A stretch of DNA of 26,614 bases, taken from contig DAIDAH010000006.1 in NCBI GenBank assembly GCA_027310735.1, positions 1-26,614 of the forward strand, written 5' to 3'. How positions within the stretch are numbered: the stretch's first letter is position 1; each line of letters begins with the position of its first letter. Positions 1 through 8,694 of the stretch are shown here, piece after piece. A program made the translations under genes and the position numbers. Source of the stretch: Methylotenera sp. GTDB lineage: Bacteria > Pseudomonadota > Gammaproteobacteria > Burkholderiales > Methylophilaceae. Under the pieces are notes generated by a model. It was not told where the DNA came from. It did not search any database and worked only from the letters and a program-made list of their open reading frames with translations.

Positions 1-263
1 CTAGATGGGGTGGCGAGGAGTTTTTGATACTGCTTTCTGAAACTAAGCTTGAAGCTGCCATTATTATGGCGGAGCGCTTGCGGGTAGCTATATCTGAAAT
101 CAACTTACCCTCAGGAAATAACCACATTACCCTCACAGCCAGTTTTGGTGTGGCTTATATGGATCAGCATGCAACACTGGATGCCCTGATCTCTGAAGCC
201 GATGGATATCTTTATCAATCTAAAGCAAAGGGTAGGAACTTAATAAGCTCAAAATTAGGCTGA
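1..263 (+). CDS. Diguanylate cyclase, C-terminal end of GGDEF domain (partial)
   Basis: This is the 3' end of a gene whose beginning lies outside the window. The frame is open from base 3, and the first visible residues are RWGGEEF, the active-site signature of a GGDEF domain in its GGEEF form. About 75 residues follow and end with the usual GGDEF tail pattern (ASFGVA, then a helix with ADGYLYQSKAKGRN). The domain makes cyclic di-GMP from two GTP in the family. Because the visible signature is intact, an active cyclase is likely. The stop is TGA at 261-263. The sensor part and the true start are not visible, so the input signal is unknown. The gene tail overlaps the end of a degenerate reverse-strand frame. 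Confidence 0.9.
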   Translation, partial: RWGGEEFLILLSETKLEAAIIMAERLRVAISEINLPSGNNHITLTASFGVAYMDQHATLDALISEADGYLYQSKAKGRNLISSKLG

Positions 264-487
264 ATCAATATCAGCTTTTAGCTGACTTTTGCCCAATAGC
301 TTATCAAGTTGTTGCCATAAACCAGATGGTTGGAAATACATATCAACATAATTGAATAAGTTTAAATCAGGCAAGCTTTTGGAGAGATCAATCCTAAAGT
401 ATGAGATCCCCAATATTTTTTTCTGGTATTTAGGCCTTAACGCTTTAAAACTTAATCAATACTATTTTTTAAGGGTGATTTTGCCAT
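255..487 (-). pseudogene. Possible decayed small gene, frameshifted
   Basis: Reading the minus strand, an open frame of 66 codons runs from 455 to the stop at 255-257 and has no good start of its own. Its residues look protein-like (for example ISYFRIDLSKSLPDLNLF and YVDMYFQPSGLWQQLDKLL). One base out of frame just upstream, an ATG at 485-487 opens a short reading MAKSPLKNSI that would join it if a single base were restored near the A run at 465-470. I do not recognise the family. It may be a frameshifted remnant, a sequencing slip in the homopolymer, or a chance open frame. It converges on and overlaps the end of the diguanylate cyclase gene. Confidence 0.3.
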
Positions 488-623
488 TGCTAGGAAATTA
501 ATTTTTTTCAGCTATAATTAAATCAGGATTGATTGGGAATCATTCCTATTATCAAGTGATTGCTAGTAGCCTTAGGTTGCTTGATTTGTCCGTATAAGCG
601 ATATATCCAATACGAAGGATCTT
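264..623. other. Intergenic region upstream of the kinase operon
   Basis: About 360 bp without an intact gene. Its left half holds the possible decayed reverse-strand frame. Its right half is AT-rich and must carry the promoter of the kinase operon, but no convincing -35/-10 pair stands out. A short inverted repeat GGAATCATTCC lies at about 537-547. A ribosome binding site, GAAGGAT, is at 614-620. Confidence 0.5.
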
Positions 624-626
624 GTG

Positions 627-2126
627 ATGAGCAATGATGCTGGTGATATAGAACGTGCAAACCACCGCTTCCGTCAGGTCGTAGAAGCCGCGCCGAATGC
701 CATGGTGATGGTTGATAAATCTGGCGCTATAGAAATGGTGAATACGCAGACCGAAAAAATTTTCGGTTATAGTCGAGCTGAACTTCTAGGGCAAACCATT
801 GATATTCTTTTGCCGGAACGATTCCGGCATCAACATCCTGATCATCGAGCCTCATTCTTTTCTGATCTTAGCCCGCGCGCTATGGGTGCCGGACGTGATT
901 TATATGGTCGCCGCAAGGATGGCAGTGAGTTCCCTGTAGAAATTGGACTCAATCCTATTGAAACTGAAGATGGTATCAAGGTGCTGTCAGCAATTACTGA
1001 TATCTCCGCACGTAAACGGATGGAAGAGCGCTTCCGCCAAGTGGTGGAAGCTGCACCCAATGCCATGGTGATGGTTGATAAATCAGGCACCATTGAAATG
1101 GTGAATACGCAGGCGGAAAATATTTTTGGATACAGTCGCGCGGAGCTGCTAGGCAATTCTGTTGACATGTTATTGCCAGCACGATTCAGTCATCAACATC
1201 CACAGCATCGAGCTTCTTTTTTTTCAGACCTTGCGCCACGCGCTATGGGGGCTGGCCGTGATTTATTTGGTCGCCGTAAAGATGGCAGTGAGTTTCCGGT
1301 AGAGGTTGGCCTTAATCCAATCGAAACGGAGGATGGCACTAAAGTGCTGTCTGCGATTACCGATATTTCAGCGCGCATCAAAGCCAGTGAGCATCTTGCT
1401 GAGCATCGTGATGAGCTGGAGCGTAGCAATAAAGAGTTAGCTACTTTTGCCTACGTTGCTTCACACGATCTTAAATCACCCTTAAGGGGCATATTCCAGA
1501 TTTCGCAATGGATAGAAGAAGACCTCAATAATGGCGACACTGCCGCAATCCCAAGCCATATGAACATGTTGCGTGGGCGTCTGCGTCGTATGGAGAATTT
1601 GCTGGATGACCTGCTCGCTTACTCTCGTGCGGGTCGGTTAGAAGGCGGAATGAGTCAAGTTGATCTGGGCTTTCTTGCTAAAAGTATTTTTGAGATGCAA
1701 GCACCTCCCGAGGGTTTTTCCCTTGTTGTTGCCGACGACCTGCCTACGCTTAATACACTGGCTACGCCTTTGGAGCAAGTACTCCGCAATCTGTTTACAA
1801 ATGCAATTAAGCACCACGATCATCAAGGCGGGTGTATCAAACTTGAGTCTACACTTACCAATAAAAACTATTATGAGTTTAGTGTAAGTGATGATGGACC
1901 GGGTATTCCGCCTGAGTATCATGAACGCGTCTTTATTATGTTTCAAACATTACGCCCGCGTGATGAAGTTGAAGGTAGTGGCATGGGACTCGCCTTAGTG
2001 AAGAAAATTGTGGAAACCTATGGCGGCAGTATCCGCATTGAGTCGGATGGTATGCGAGGCACCAGTATTCGTTTTACCTGGCCGATTAAGATTGAGGGAA
2101 GGGTCACTAATGCAAGTTCTTCATAA
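627..2126 (+). CDS. Tandem-PAS sensor histidine kinase
   Basis: A 499-residue soluble sensor kinase with no membrane segment or signal peptide. Two nearly identical PAS domains come first (about residues 14-130 and 135-250). A short coiled linker follows, then a HisKA dimerisation domain with the phospho-accepting His in ASHDLKSPLR (about residue 280). The HATPase domain shows an N box (NLFTNAIKHH), a G1 box (DDGPGIPP) and a G2 box (GSGMGLALV). The motif style (NKELATFAYVASHDLKSPLRG) is that of phytochrome-type kinases paired with Rcp1-like receivers, and the next gene is exactly such a receiver. ATG at 627 is preferred over GTG at 624 because AAGGA (615-619) then sits 7 bases away. No residue tells which ligand, if any, the PAS domains bind. 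Confidence 0.93.
   Translation: MSNDAGDIERANHRFRQVVEAAPNAMVMVDKSGAIEMVNTQTEKIFGYSRAELLGQTIDILLPERFRHQHPDHRASFFSDLSPRAMGAGRDLYGRRKDGSEFPVEIGLNPIETEDGIKVLSAITDISARKRMEERFRQVVEAAPNAMVMVDKSGTIEMVNTQAENIFGYSRAELLGNSVDMLLPARFSHQHPQHRASFFSDLAPRAMGAGRDLFGRRKDGSEFPVEVGLNPIETEDGTKVLSAITDISARIKASEHLAEHRDELERSNKELATFAYVASHDLKSPLRGIFQISQWIEEDLNNGDTAAIPSHMNMLRGRLRRMENLLDDLLAYSRAGRLEGGMSQVDLGFLAKSIFEMQAPPEGFSLVVADDLPTLNTLATPLEQVLRNLFTNAIKHHDHQGGCIKLESTLTNKNYYEFSVSDDGPGIPPEYHERVFIMFQTLRPRDEVEGSGMGLALVKKIVETYGGSIRIESDGMRGTSIRFTWPIKIEGRVTNASSS
666..1376 (+). repeat. Internal tandem duplication encoding two PAS domains
   Basis: Two in-frame units with a 363-base period (666-1028 and from 1029). The 116 aligned residues differ at only 14 positions (about 88% identity), and the changes are mostly conservative. 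At DNA level many third-codon positions differ, for example in the codons for RFRQVVEAAPNAMVMVDKSG. The copies have therefore diverged silently while the protein stayed nearly the same. Confidence 0.95.
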
Positions 2127-2553
2127 GCAAAACTACAAAGAAGTTACATTGTTCATTGTCGATGATGACGATATTGATGCCATAGCCCTTGAGCGCGCAT
2201 TACGTAAACTTCGATTGTTAAATTCAGTGCATCGCGCTCGCGATGGTAAAGAGGCGTTGGATTTGTTGCGCTCGGGGGCAATTCCCGCACCATATATCAT
2301 ATTGCTCGATCTTAATATGCCACGTATGAATGGTTTGGAGTTTTTGCAAGCACTCCGAGCAGATCCGATGCTGACCCATTCAGTGGTATTTGTTTTGACT
2401 ACATCAAAATCTGATGAAGATTTGGTTTCAGCATATCGTAAACATGTAGCAGGTTATGTGCTCAAGCAGCATATGGATAGAGATTTTCTTGAAGTGATTG
2501 GCTTGATTGAACATTACTGGCGGTTGGTCGAGTTGCCTGTAACAAAGGAGTGA
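2110..2553 (+). CDS. Stand-alone Rcp1-like response regulator (CheY-type receiver)
   Basis: A 147-residue single receiver domain with no output domain. The acidic pocket is VDDDDID (about residues 17-23), the phospho-acceptor is Asp67 in LLDLNMP, the switch Thr is in VLTTSKS (about 97), and the conserved Lys is 119 in YVLK. The extended SAYRKHVAGYVLK end is typical of Rcp1-type regulators that take phosphate from phytochrome-like kinases. The ATG at 2110 is chosen because GAGGGAAGGG lies just upstream. The gene begins inside the last codons of the kinase, a 17-base overlap that implies translational coupling. It probably relays phosphate or competes for it, since the next gene also starts with a receiver. 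Confidence 0.92.
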   Translation: MQVLHKQNYKEVTLFIVDDDDIDAIALERALRKLRLLNSVHRARDGKEALDLLRSGAIPAPYIILLDLNMPRMNGLEFLQALRADPMLTHSVVFVLTTSKSDEDLVSAYRKHVAGYVLKQHMDRDFLEVIGLIEHYWRLVELPVTKE

Positions 2554-4299
2554 ATGATGCGTTTGCTACTAGTTGATGATGATGAATTGGATCGAATGGC
2601 AGTTGTGCGTGTATTGCAAAAGCCCAATCTTGTCAGAGATATCGTGCATGCCAATACCGCAGTAAGTGCATTGAAACTTTATGATGAAAGCACGTTTGAT
2701 GTGGTGCTGCTTGATTATCGTTTGCCAGACATGGAGTGTTTGGATGTGCTCCGTGTACTCACTAAGCATACCAGTAAGCATGCTGCTGTAGTTGTTTTGA
2801 CAGGCATGGTTGATGATGAGGCTATCGAAAGAGATTGTATTATTGCAGGCGCGCAGGATTTTTTGCTCAAAAAAGAGCTGTCGCAGAGGCATTTGACTAA
2901 GGCACTGGTGCATGCTCAAGCGCGAAATGCCCTTAATCAGAAGCTTACGGAAACTTATGAGCGTTTAAAATATTTGGCCGAGTATGACGCTATGACAGGG
3001 CTGTCAAATCGTCATTTTTTTGAAGAGCATCTACGTGGGGCAATCGTCCGCGCAAGTCGATTGAATGTTCAGATCGGACTGCTTTTTCTTGATGTTGATA
3101 ACTTCAAGCTGGTCAATGATAGTTTAGGGCATGATGTAGGTGATCTGTTATTGCAACAAGTTGCTAAACGATTGCTGGGTGTTGTTCGTGAAGGTGATGT
3201 TGTATGTCGTCTCGGTGGAGACGAGTTCGCTATCATTGTTCATGACTTGGAGGCGGAAACTTCAATTGGTGTACTTGCACAACGGATTTTGGATGATCTA
3301 CGTACGCCTGTTATGCTCGGTAAAACGGAACATTTTGTTTCTTGCAGTATTGGCATCGCTACTTATCCAAAATGCGCTGTTACAGCCGATGACATGCTCA
3401 AACACGCAGATCTTGCCATGTATCACGTTAAACATGGTGGGAGAAACGGCTTTCATTTCTTCACTGAATCTCTGCAAGAGCAGGTGATGCAGAGGATGAT
3501 GCTGGAGGATGAGCTTCGCTCTCATCGGCTACAGAGTCAGCTTGTACAGTACTATCAACCGGTAATTAGCGCTAAAACGTTTCAGGTTAGCGGGGCAGAA
3601 ATGCTAGTGCGCTGGAATCATCCGTTAAGAGGTATTTTGCCGCCAAGTGAATTTCTTGCGGATGTAGAGGAGCTGGGATTTCTTCCCGCCATTGATAGTG
3701 AGGGCAGACGTTTGGCATGCCAACAGCTTGCTCGGTGGCGTCAAGATGGGTTGGTGGATAATCAGTTCGTGCTGGCGATTAATGCCAGCGAGCAGTTGTT
3801 AAAGCAAGACGATTTATACTTAGCCATTAAAGCGGATATAAATAATGCTGGCTTATCAGGCCATTGCTTATCAATAGAGGTTACTGAAGGCGTACTGGTA
3901 TCAGACTTCGACAAGACCTCTGCGGTATTGAATCAAATAAAAGCTTTTGGTGTGCAAGTTGCTATTGATGATTTTGGTACGGGCTACTCATCAATGGCAT
4001 ATCTAAAGTGGTTACCAGCTTCCATCTTAAAAGTTGATCGTTCTTTTGTGCAGCATGTACCTGAAAGTGAAGCTGATTGTCGTGTATTAAAAGCTATTAT
4101 TGTGATGGCAAAGAGTCTGGATTTAATCGTCATTGTCGAGGGAATTGAGACTGCAGTGCAGGCTAATATATGTCGAGAGTATGGTGCTGATTTATTTCAG
4201 GGCTATCTGTTTTCCAAGCCATTACCACCAGAAGCGTTCGCTTATTTTATTGAAAATCACAACGCGGAAAATATTACCTTGATGCTTGCTCAAGAGTAA
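2554..4299 (+). CDS. Receiver-GGDEF-EAL response regulator (c-di-GMP turnover)
   Basis: A 581-residue output protein starting directly after the previous stop, with AAAGGAG at 2544-2550. The receiver covers about residues 1-120 with phospho-acceptor Asp54 (LLDYRLPD). The GGDEF domain (about 140-300) has an intact GGDEF signature at 221-225, the metal-binding DVDNFK motif, and an RxxD inhibitory site (REGD, 212-215), so it could both make c-di-GMP and be feedback inhibited. The EAL domain (about 320-575) shows EML instead of EAL, keeping the catalytic Glu349. It also has IEVTEG, IDDFGTGYSS, LKVDRSFV and IVEGIET, so phosphodiesterase activity is expected. Phosphorylation by the upstream kinase probably decides which activity dominates. 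Confidence 0.93.
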   Translation: MMRLLLVDDDELDRMAVVRVLQKPNLVRDIVHANTAVSALKLYDESTFDVVLLDYRLPDMECLDVLRVLTKHTSKHAAVVVLTGMVDDEAIERDCIIAGAQDFLLKKELSQRHLTKALVHAQARNALNQKLTETYERLKYLAEYDAMTGLSNRHFFEEHLRGAIVRASRLNVQIGLLFLDVDNFKLVNDSLGHDVGDLLLQQVAKRLLGVVREGDVVCRLGGDEFAIIVHDLEAETSIGVLAQRILDDLRTPVMLGKTEHFVSCSIGIATYPKCAVTADDMLKHADLAMYHVKHGGRNGFHFFTESLQEQVMQRMMLEDELRSHRLQSQLVQYYQPVISAKTFQVSGAEMLVRWNHPLRGILPPSEFLADVEELGFLPAIDSEGRRLACQQLARWRQDGLVDNQFVLAINASEQLLKQDDLYLAIKADINNAGLSGHCLSIEVTEGVLVSDFDKTSAVLNQIKAFGVQVAIDDFGTGYSSMAYLKWLPASILKVDRSFVQHVPESEADCRVLKAIIVMAKSLDLIVIVEGIETAVQANICREYGADLFQGYLFSKPLPPEAFAYFIENHNAENITLMLAQE

Positions 4300-4325
4300 T
4301 AAGTAAAACAATTCTCAATATTCAT

Positions 4326-4360
4326 GTTGAAGTGCGTTTATCTAAATTCAACGGTTTTTT
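4326..4360 (+). terminator. Possible weak terminator after the signalling operon
   Basis: GTTGAA (4326-4331) and TTCAAC (4347-4352) can pair around a 15-base loop and are followed by GG and six T residues. The stem is short, so this is tentative. Confidence 0.3.
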
Positions 4361-4477
4361 ATATTTCAGTAAAACTGTCAGTTTTCTGTAAGGTTTAATT
4401 GTTAAAGTCTTAAGAGATTCTATTTGTACAAATGCAATCTGTTCAAAAAATATTCTATTTATTTCTGGAGATCTATC

Positions 4478-4942
4478 GTGAAACAAAAAATACTTACGGC
4501 TGTTTTATTGGCAATGATGGGTATATCAACATCAGCATTAGCTGATAATCTATTGGACACAATGGAAAATGATGGTGGATTCAAAACTTTGTTATCCGCA
4601 ATCAAGACAGCTGGAATGGAAGGTACTTTTACTGGTAAAGATAGTATTACGGTATTCGCTCCAACTGATGCTGCTTTTGCAAGTTTGCCTAAAGCAAAAC
4701 TTAGTAGCTTACTTGCAGATAAAGCTGCACTTAAGAAATTAGTCTCTCTTTTTGTAGTGACAAGTAAAATTACTAAGGCTGATGTCGATGCCGGTAAAGT
4801 GAAATCTTTGGAAGGTGAGTACCTATCACTTTCAGTTGCTAATGGAATTAAGATTGATGACGTTCCTGTTGTTGGTAACGGTATTAATGCAGACAATGGT
4901 GTTATTCATGCGATGACAGCCGTATTTATGCCAAAATCATAA
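4478..4942 (+). CDS. Secreted fasciclin (FAS1) domain protein
   Basis: A 154-residue exported protein. The GTG at 4478 is chosen because CTGGAG (4465-4470) lies 7 bases upstream and the next residues form a clean signal peptide (KQK, a hydrophobic stretch, then cleavage after ALA before DN). An upstream in-frame ATG at 4424 would put 18 odd residues before it. A single FAS1 domain fills the mature protein. The H1 motif is ITVFAPTDAAF and the H2 motif is NGVIHAMTAVFMP. FAS1 domains mediate adhesion and cell-surface contacts, and small secreted bacterial versions are common but of unproven role. The gene is monocistronic, with its own terminator. Confidence 0.9.
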   Translation: MKQKILTAVLLAMMGISTSALADNLLDTMENDGGFKTLLSAIKTAGMEGTFTGKDSITVFAPTDAAFASLPKAKLSSLLADKAALKKLVSLFVVTSKITKADVDAGKVKSLEGEYLSLSVANGIKIDDVPVVGNGINADNGVIHAMTAVFMPKS

Positions 4943-4960
4943 TCCTGCATCCTTGTTGTT

Positions 4961-4989
4961 AAAATCCGCCTTTTGGCGGATTTTTTTTT
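4961..4989 (+). terminator. Rho-independent terminator after the fasciclin gene
   Basis: A perfect 10-bp stem (AAAATCCGCC at 4961-4970 with GGCGGATTTT at 4975-4984) around a TTTT loop, followed by more T residues. The A-rich 5' side makes it bidirectional, so it may also end the converging transglutaminase transcript. Confidence 0.9.
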
Positions 4990-5035
4990 GCATGCGAAAT
5001 TTGAAATTAATCGTTTCCTGTGTAGGTTGGAGTTT

Positions 5036-5935
5036 TTAATCCATTAAGCACTCTACATGCACAGAAACTTCTAGGTCATGATGCTGGCCGCCAAAAATAA
5101 CGCCCTTTAGTGGCGTGATGTCACCATAATCCCTGCCCCATCCCAATGTGATGTGCTGTGTGCTGGGAATGATGTTGTTCGTGGGGTCGAAGTCTATCCA
5201 GCCCTGTTCTGGCACATAGACTGAAAACCATGCATGCGACGCATCGGCGCCTACTAGCTTAGCTTCACCGGGTGGTGGCAAGGTTTCTATGTAGCCGCTT
5301 ACATAGCGAGCAGCAAGCCCTTGTGACCGTAGGCAGCCAATGGCGAGGTGTGCAAAATCCTGACACACGCCCCTGCGATGCTCAAGTACTGTGGCTAAGG
5401 GTGTGGCGAGGGTTGTGAAGTCCGGATCGAAGGTAAAGTCATGATAGATGCGTTGCATTAAATCGTTGACCGTGTCGGTAATAGATCTGCCGAGTGTGAA
5501 TGATGGGCGTGCGTAATCAACTAGTTGTGCCGAAGTTTCAATGAGTGGTGAATCCAATGTGTATTGCCGTGCATCGAGCAGTTCAGGGGCATACTGTAAA
5601 AATGGCAAGGGTTGCTGCAATAGCATTTCGCGTACTGTTTCCCAGGCGAATCCCTGATAAAAATCAAGCTGTGCAAAATTTTCGGTTAATAGCACTTCGC
5701 TGGTTGCCGTGACTGTAAAGGTTTGATGCGGTTGTTGAATCGAAAAATAGGCAACGCGATTACCAAAGAAGTCATCCCTCATGCGGTAGTCCGCTGCGAC
5801 AGGGGTAATATTGAGTGTTGACGTAATCACCTGTTGGTTAGCGCAGTTGCGCGGCATTAAGTGCGCTTCATTGTAAGATAGCCCAACCGTATCCGTGTAG
5901 TCATATTGCGTTGTATGCGTGATTCTGTAGCGCAT
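5036..5935 (-). CDS. Transglutaminase-like cysteine protease family protein, Anbu-associated
   Basis: A 299-residue cytoplasmic protein without a signal peptide. The N-terminal part (about 1-100, starting MRYRITHTTQYDY) is the beta-rich domain typical of bacterial transglutaminase-like proteins. The catalytic core carries the triad Cys191 (RRGVCQDFAH), His234 (ASHAW) and Asp250 (DFDPTN). The family cleaves or forms amide bonds. ATG at 5935 is used; a TTG two codons upstream (5941) is possible. It lies 39 bases behind the ATP-grasp/alpha-E gene on the same strand and is probably co-transcribed with it. This pairing is the known Anbu-associated gene set. The likely job is hydrolysis or transfer of a peptide bond made by the ATP-grasp partner, but the substrate is unknown. 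Confidence 0.9.
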   Translation of the reverse strand: MRYRITHTTQYDYTDTVGLSYNEAHLMPRNCANQQVITSTLNITPVAADYRMRDDFFGNRVAYFSIQQPHQTFTVTATSEVLLTENFAQLDFYQGFAWETVREMLLQQPLPFLQYAPELLDARQYTLDSPLIETSAQLVDYARPSFTLGRSITDTVNDLMQRIYHDFTFDPDFTTLATPLATVLEHRRGVCQDFAHLAIGCLRSQGLAARYVSGYIETLPPPGEAKLVGADASHAWFSVYVPEQGWIDFDPTNNIIPSTQHITLGWGRDYGDITPLKGVIFGGQHHDLEVSVHVECLMD

Positions 5936-5974
5936 TCTCAAAAGTCTCGTGTTATGTGAACATTACTATAAACG

Positions 5975-8551
5975 TCATGCTGGCTTCACAGTGGCGAGTG
6001 AGTGCTGTACTTGCCCATGTTGAAAGTAGGTGGCGGTAACGCTGTCCGATAAGGTAACCAACAGGTAATACAGGCGGCTTAATGTCTGGTCAAATTTTTC
6101 ACGTATAGAGCCATCTGAAGTTTTGATAATGTCATTTAGATTGGTTAAATCAAGCAGGCTACTTGCTTCTAATATCAGTCGCTCTTCCAGACTTAGTTGG
6201 GTATTAGTGTGTTTGCTTGGTAATTTGGCAATGTGTTCCTGAATGCGATTCACTTGATAAACCAGTGAACGTGGATTGTTTTTATCCAGCATCAATAATT
6301 CAATGAAAGAAGGTAGCTCTATACTGCTGCGATAGTGCTGGCGATAGCAAATAAGGTTGTCGCTGGTATCTAGCAAAGATTCAATCAGAAGATTCTCAGT
6401 GCCTTCATCTTGGGCGCTAGAAAAGCTGCTGCGTAATAATGAAATCAGTAATAGCGCACGCTCCAGTCTGCGACCCATATCCAGGAATAGCCAACCATTA
6501 CCGCGCGTCATGCTTTCCATAATCAGCCCGCTGAATGCGGATAGCGCGGTTATCAGCTTATCCATATGCTCCTGAATGTTCCAGAGAGTGGATTCTGTGA
6601 GTTGCTGCGATTCTTCAAGGTGGCGCTTAATTTCATCCATTACGCGCCAAGTGTCGGATGACCATAGATTGCGAACGGCATAACCAGCCTGCAACAAGCA
6701 ACGTTGATTGTTGGCAATGCTACCCGTTTTTTCTTCATCCAGCATCAATGACAGTAGTTCGCTGTCGGGTGTTTTGAGTAGATCATGCGCACCTTCCTTA
6801 ATGAACCCAGGGTAGGTGTTCGTCATGCTGGTGAGTCCGCGTAATATAGCGTACAGACTACTTTCGTAATGAGGATTGCTTATATCAGGGTTGATATATA
6901 GTTTTTTTACAGTCGTACGCAACAGGCGAATGCTGCCTTCAGTACGTTCGGCATAACGGCCTACCCAGAATAGATTTTCAGCAACACGGCTGGGTAAGAT
7001 ATTGTTGTAATTACCCGCAGAAAGTTTTGAGTGCGTACTCTCCATAGCGGCTGTTTGATGGATGGCACCTGAAATTACCCAAGTATCTTTACTAATGGCA
7101 CCCATCTGGTTGGACATCGGCAAATCACCTTGTTGTGCTGCACTGCGTGTCAGACTACCCGGCATTAAGCTGTAGCCTCTTGTTTGTGCGGCCATGAAGC
7201 AGCGCATAAGTGCCTGACGAGGCTCTAAGCGCCCAGAGACGAGCGTAGGCGCGGTAGAAAAACTTTCATGCTCCTGCCCAACATAAAAAGAGGGATTAGC
7301 TCGAATACGGTCACGCCAATAGCTAATTTGTTGCTGATTGAGACTGTTCCCGAACACCGAAGGCATCGAGCCGCGGCAGATGTGCTTAATGACCAGCTTA
7401 TGCAGATTATCCAGTACGTAATTTAACTCTTTAGGTTGGCCACACCACCATGTGGCGGCAGAAGGTAAACTAAGTTTATGTCCTAGAAAGTGCTCTGCAA
7501 TCTTGGGTATAAATGGTAATAAACCGGGGCTTTCCAACACGCCGCTCCCTAATGGATTGGCAATGCTGACATTGCCGCGTCTTGCGACCTCAAGCAAGCC
7601 TGGCACGCCTAAGCGTGAGTCTTCGCGTAATTCAAGCGGGTCGCAAAAACTGTCATCTACACGGCGCATAATGACATCAACGCGCTGTAATCCATTGAGT
7701 GATTTGAGCCAGACGAAGCCGTCACGTACAGTAAGGTCATCACCCTGCACTAAGGGGTAGCCGAGGTGTGAGGCTAGATAAGCATGTTCAAAGAAAGTTT
7801 CATTGAATGGCCCTGGTGTGAGCACAACGACTCTTGGTGAATTGGCGTTTTGTGGCGCTATTTGTTGTAGGCCATTACGCAGAGACTGGAAAAAACCATC
7901 AAGGCGTAACACGCGCGTATCGCGAAAAATGTTTGGGAACACACGCGACATGGCTAACCGGTTTTCCAGCGCATAACCAGTACCAGAAGGGGCTTGGGTA
8001 TGGTCACCAATCACCCACATGCGATTATCCGGACCACGAGCCAAGTCTGCGGCATAAAGCGCAAGCTGATGTTTGCCGGGGATTCTGACTTGGTCGCAGG
8101 CTCTTAAAAAACCGCTATGGTTAAAAATCAGATCTACAGGCAATAAACCTTTGCGAATTAACTCACGAGACCCATAGAGGTCAGTCAGAATCAGGTTGAG
8201 GAGTTCTGCGCGCTCCAATAAGCCAGCTTCAATATTGCTCCATTCTTCATTGGATATCAGTAGCGGAACAGGATCAAGTTGCCAAGGACGGCTACTGCCA
8301 TCAGGGTCGCCATAAACGTTGTACGTAACACCATTTTCACGTAGCAACTTGAGAATTTCATTTTGACGCAGGCTGATTTCATTCTGACCGAGCTTTTGTA
8401 ATACCTGTAAAAAATACGCCCAGTGTGGACGTACTTCTCCTGTGCTATCGAGCATCTCGTCAAGCGTGTCAGTTGTAAGTTTGTAGCCAGCCGCATGCTG
8501 TAGCCAAATACTACTTTCTGAACTATTTGAGTTTGGATTTGTAATTGACAT
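5975..8551 (-). CDS. Fused circularly permuted type 2 ATP-grasp and alpha-E domain protein
   Basis: An 858-residue fusion. Residues about 1-490 form a circularly permuted ATP-grasp domain of the DUF404/DUF407 kind, with segments such as YGDPDGSSRPWQLDPVP, FNHSGFLRACDQV and WVIGDHTQAPSGTGYALENR. Residues about 515-850 form an alpha-helical alpha-E domain (DUF403), which begins with LPSRVAENLFWVGRYAERTEG. In many bacteria these are two separate genes; here they are one. ATP-grasp enzymes of this group are predicted amide or peptide ligases, and alpha-E is of unknown biochemical role. No strong ribosome site precedes the ATG at 8551. The gene is divergent from the Anbu gene, sharing a 200-bp control region, and is followed by the transglutaminase gene. 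Confidence 0.92.
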   Translation of the reverse strand: MSITNPNSNSSESSIWLQHAAGYKLTTDTLDEMLDSTGEVRPHWAYFLQVLQKLGQNEISLRQNEILKLLRENGVTYNVYGDPDGSSRPWQLDPVPLLISNEEWSNIEAGLLERAELLNLILTDLYGSRELIRKGLLPVDLIFNHSGFLRACDQVRIPGKHQLALYAADLARGPDNRMWVIGDHTQAPSGTGYALENRLAMSRVFPNIFRDTRVLRLDGFFQSLRNGLQQIAPQNANSPRVVVLTPGPFNETFFEHAYLASHLGYPLVQGDDLTVRDGFVWLKSLNGLQRVDVIMRRVDDSFCDPLELREDSRLGVPGLLEVARRGNVSIANPLGSGVLESPGLLPFIPKIAEHFLGHKLSLPSAATWWCGQPKELNYVLDNLHKLVIKHICRGSMPSVFGNSLNQQQISYWRDRIRANPSFYVGQEHESFSTAPTLVSGRLEPRQALMRCFMAAQTRGYSLMPGSLTRSAAQQGDLPMSNQMGAISKDTWVISGAIHQTAAMESTHSKLSAGNYNNILPSRVAENLFWVGRYAERTEGSIRLLRTTVKKLYINPDISNPHYESSLYAILRGLTSMTNTYPGFIKEGAHDLLKTPDSELLSLMLDEEKTGSIANNQRCLLQAGYAVRNLWSSDTWRVMDEIKRHLEESQQLTESTLWNIQEHMDKLITALSAFSGLIMESMTRGNGWLFLDMGRRLERALLLISLLRSSFSSAQDEGTENLLIESLLDTSDNLICYRQHYRSSIELPSFIELLMLDKNNPRSLVYQVNRIQEHIAKLPSKHTNTQLSLEERLILEASSLLDLTNLNDIIKTSDGSIREKFDQTLSRLYYLLVTLSDSVTATYFQHGQVQHSLATVKPA

Positions 8552-8694
8552 AATTAATCTAAAAGCCTTGCTGTATTTTATGCTTAAACCTGTACTTGTA
8601 GCGAATGAAAGTTGGTGTATAAGCGTTGTGTAACAGCAATATTGGTGCCAATTATTTCACTAAGTTTGTTTTGGTTGGCAGCAAGTTAAACAGG

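Noticed and set aside
530..556. Fur-like sequence around GGAATCATTCC before the kinase
   Set aside because: Matches to the 19-base Fur consensus are poor, and the region is AT-rich, so this is not above chance.
842..1429. Long antisense open frames opposite the PAS domains
   Set aside because: They repeat with the same period as the duplicated PAS units and mirror their codon pattern, so they are shadows of the kinase gene.
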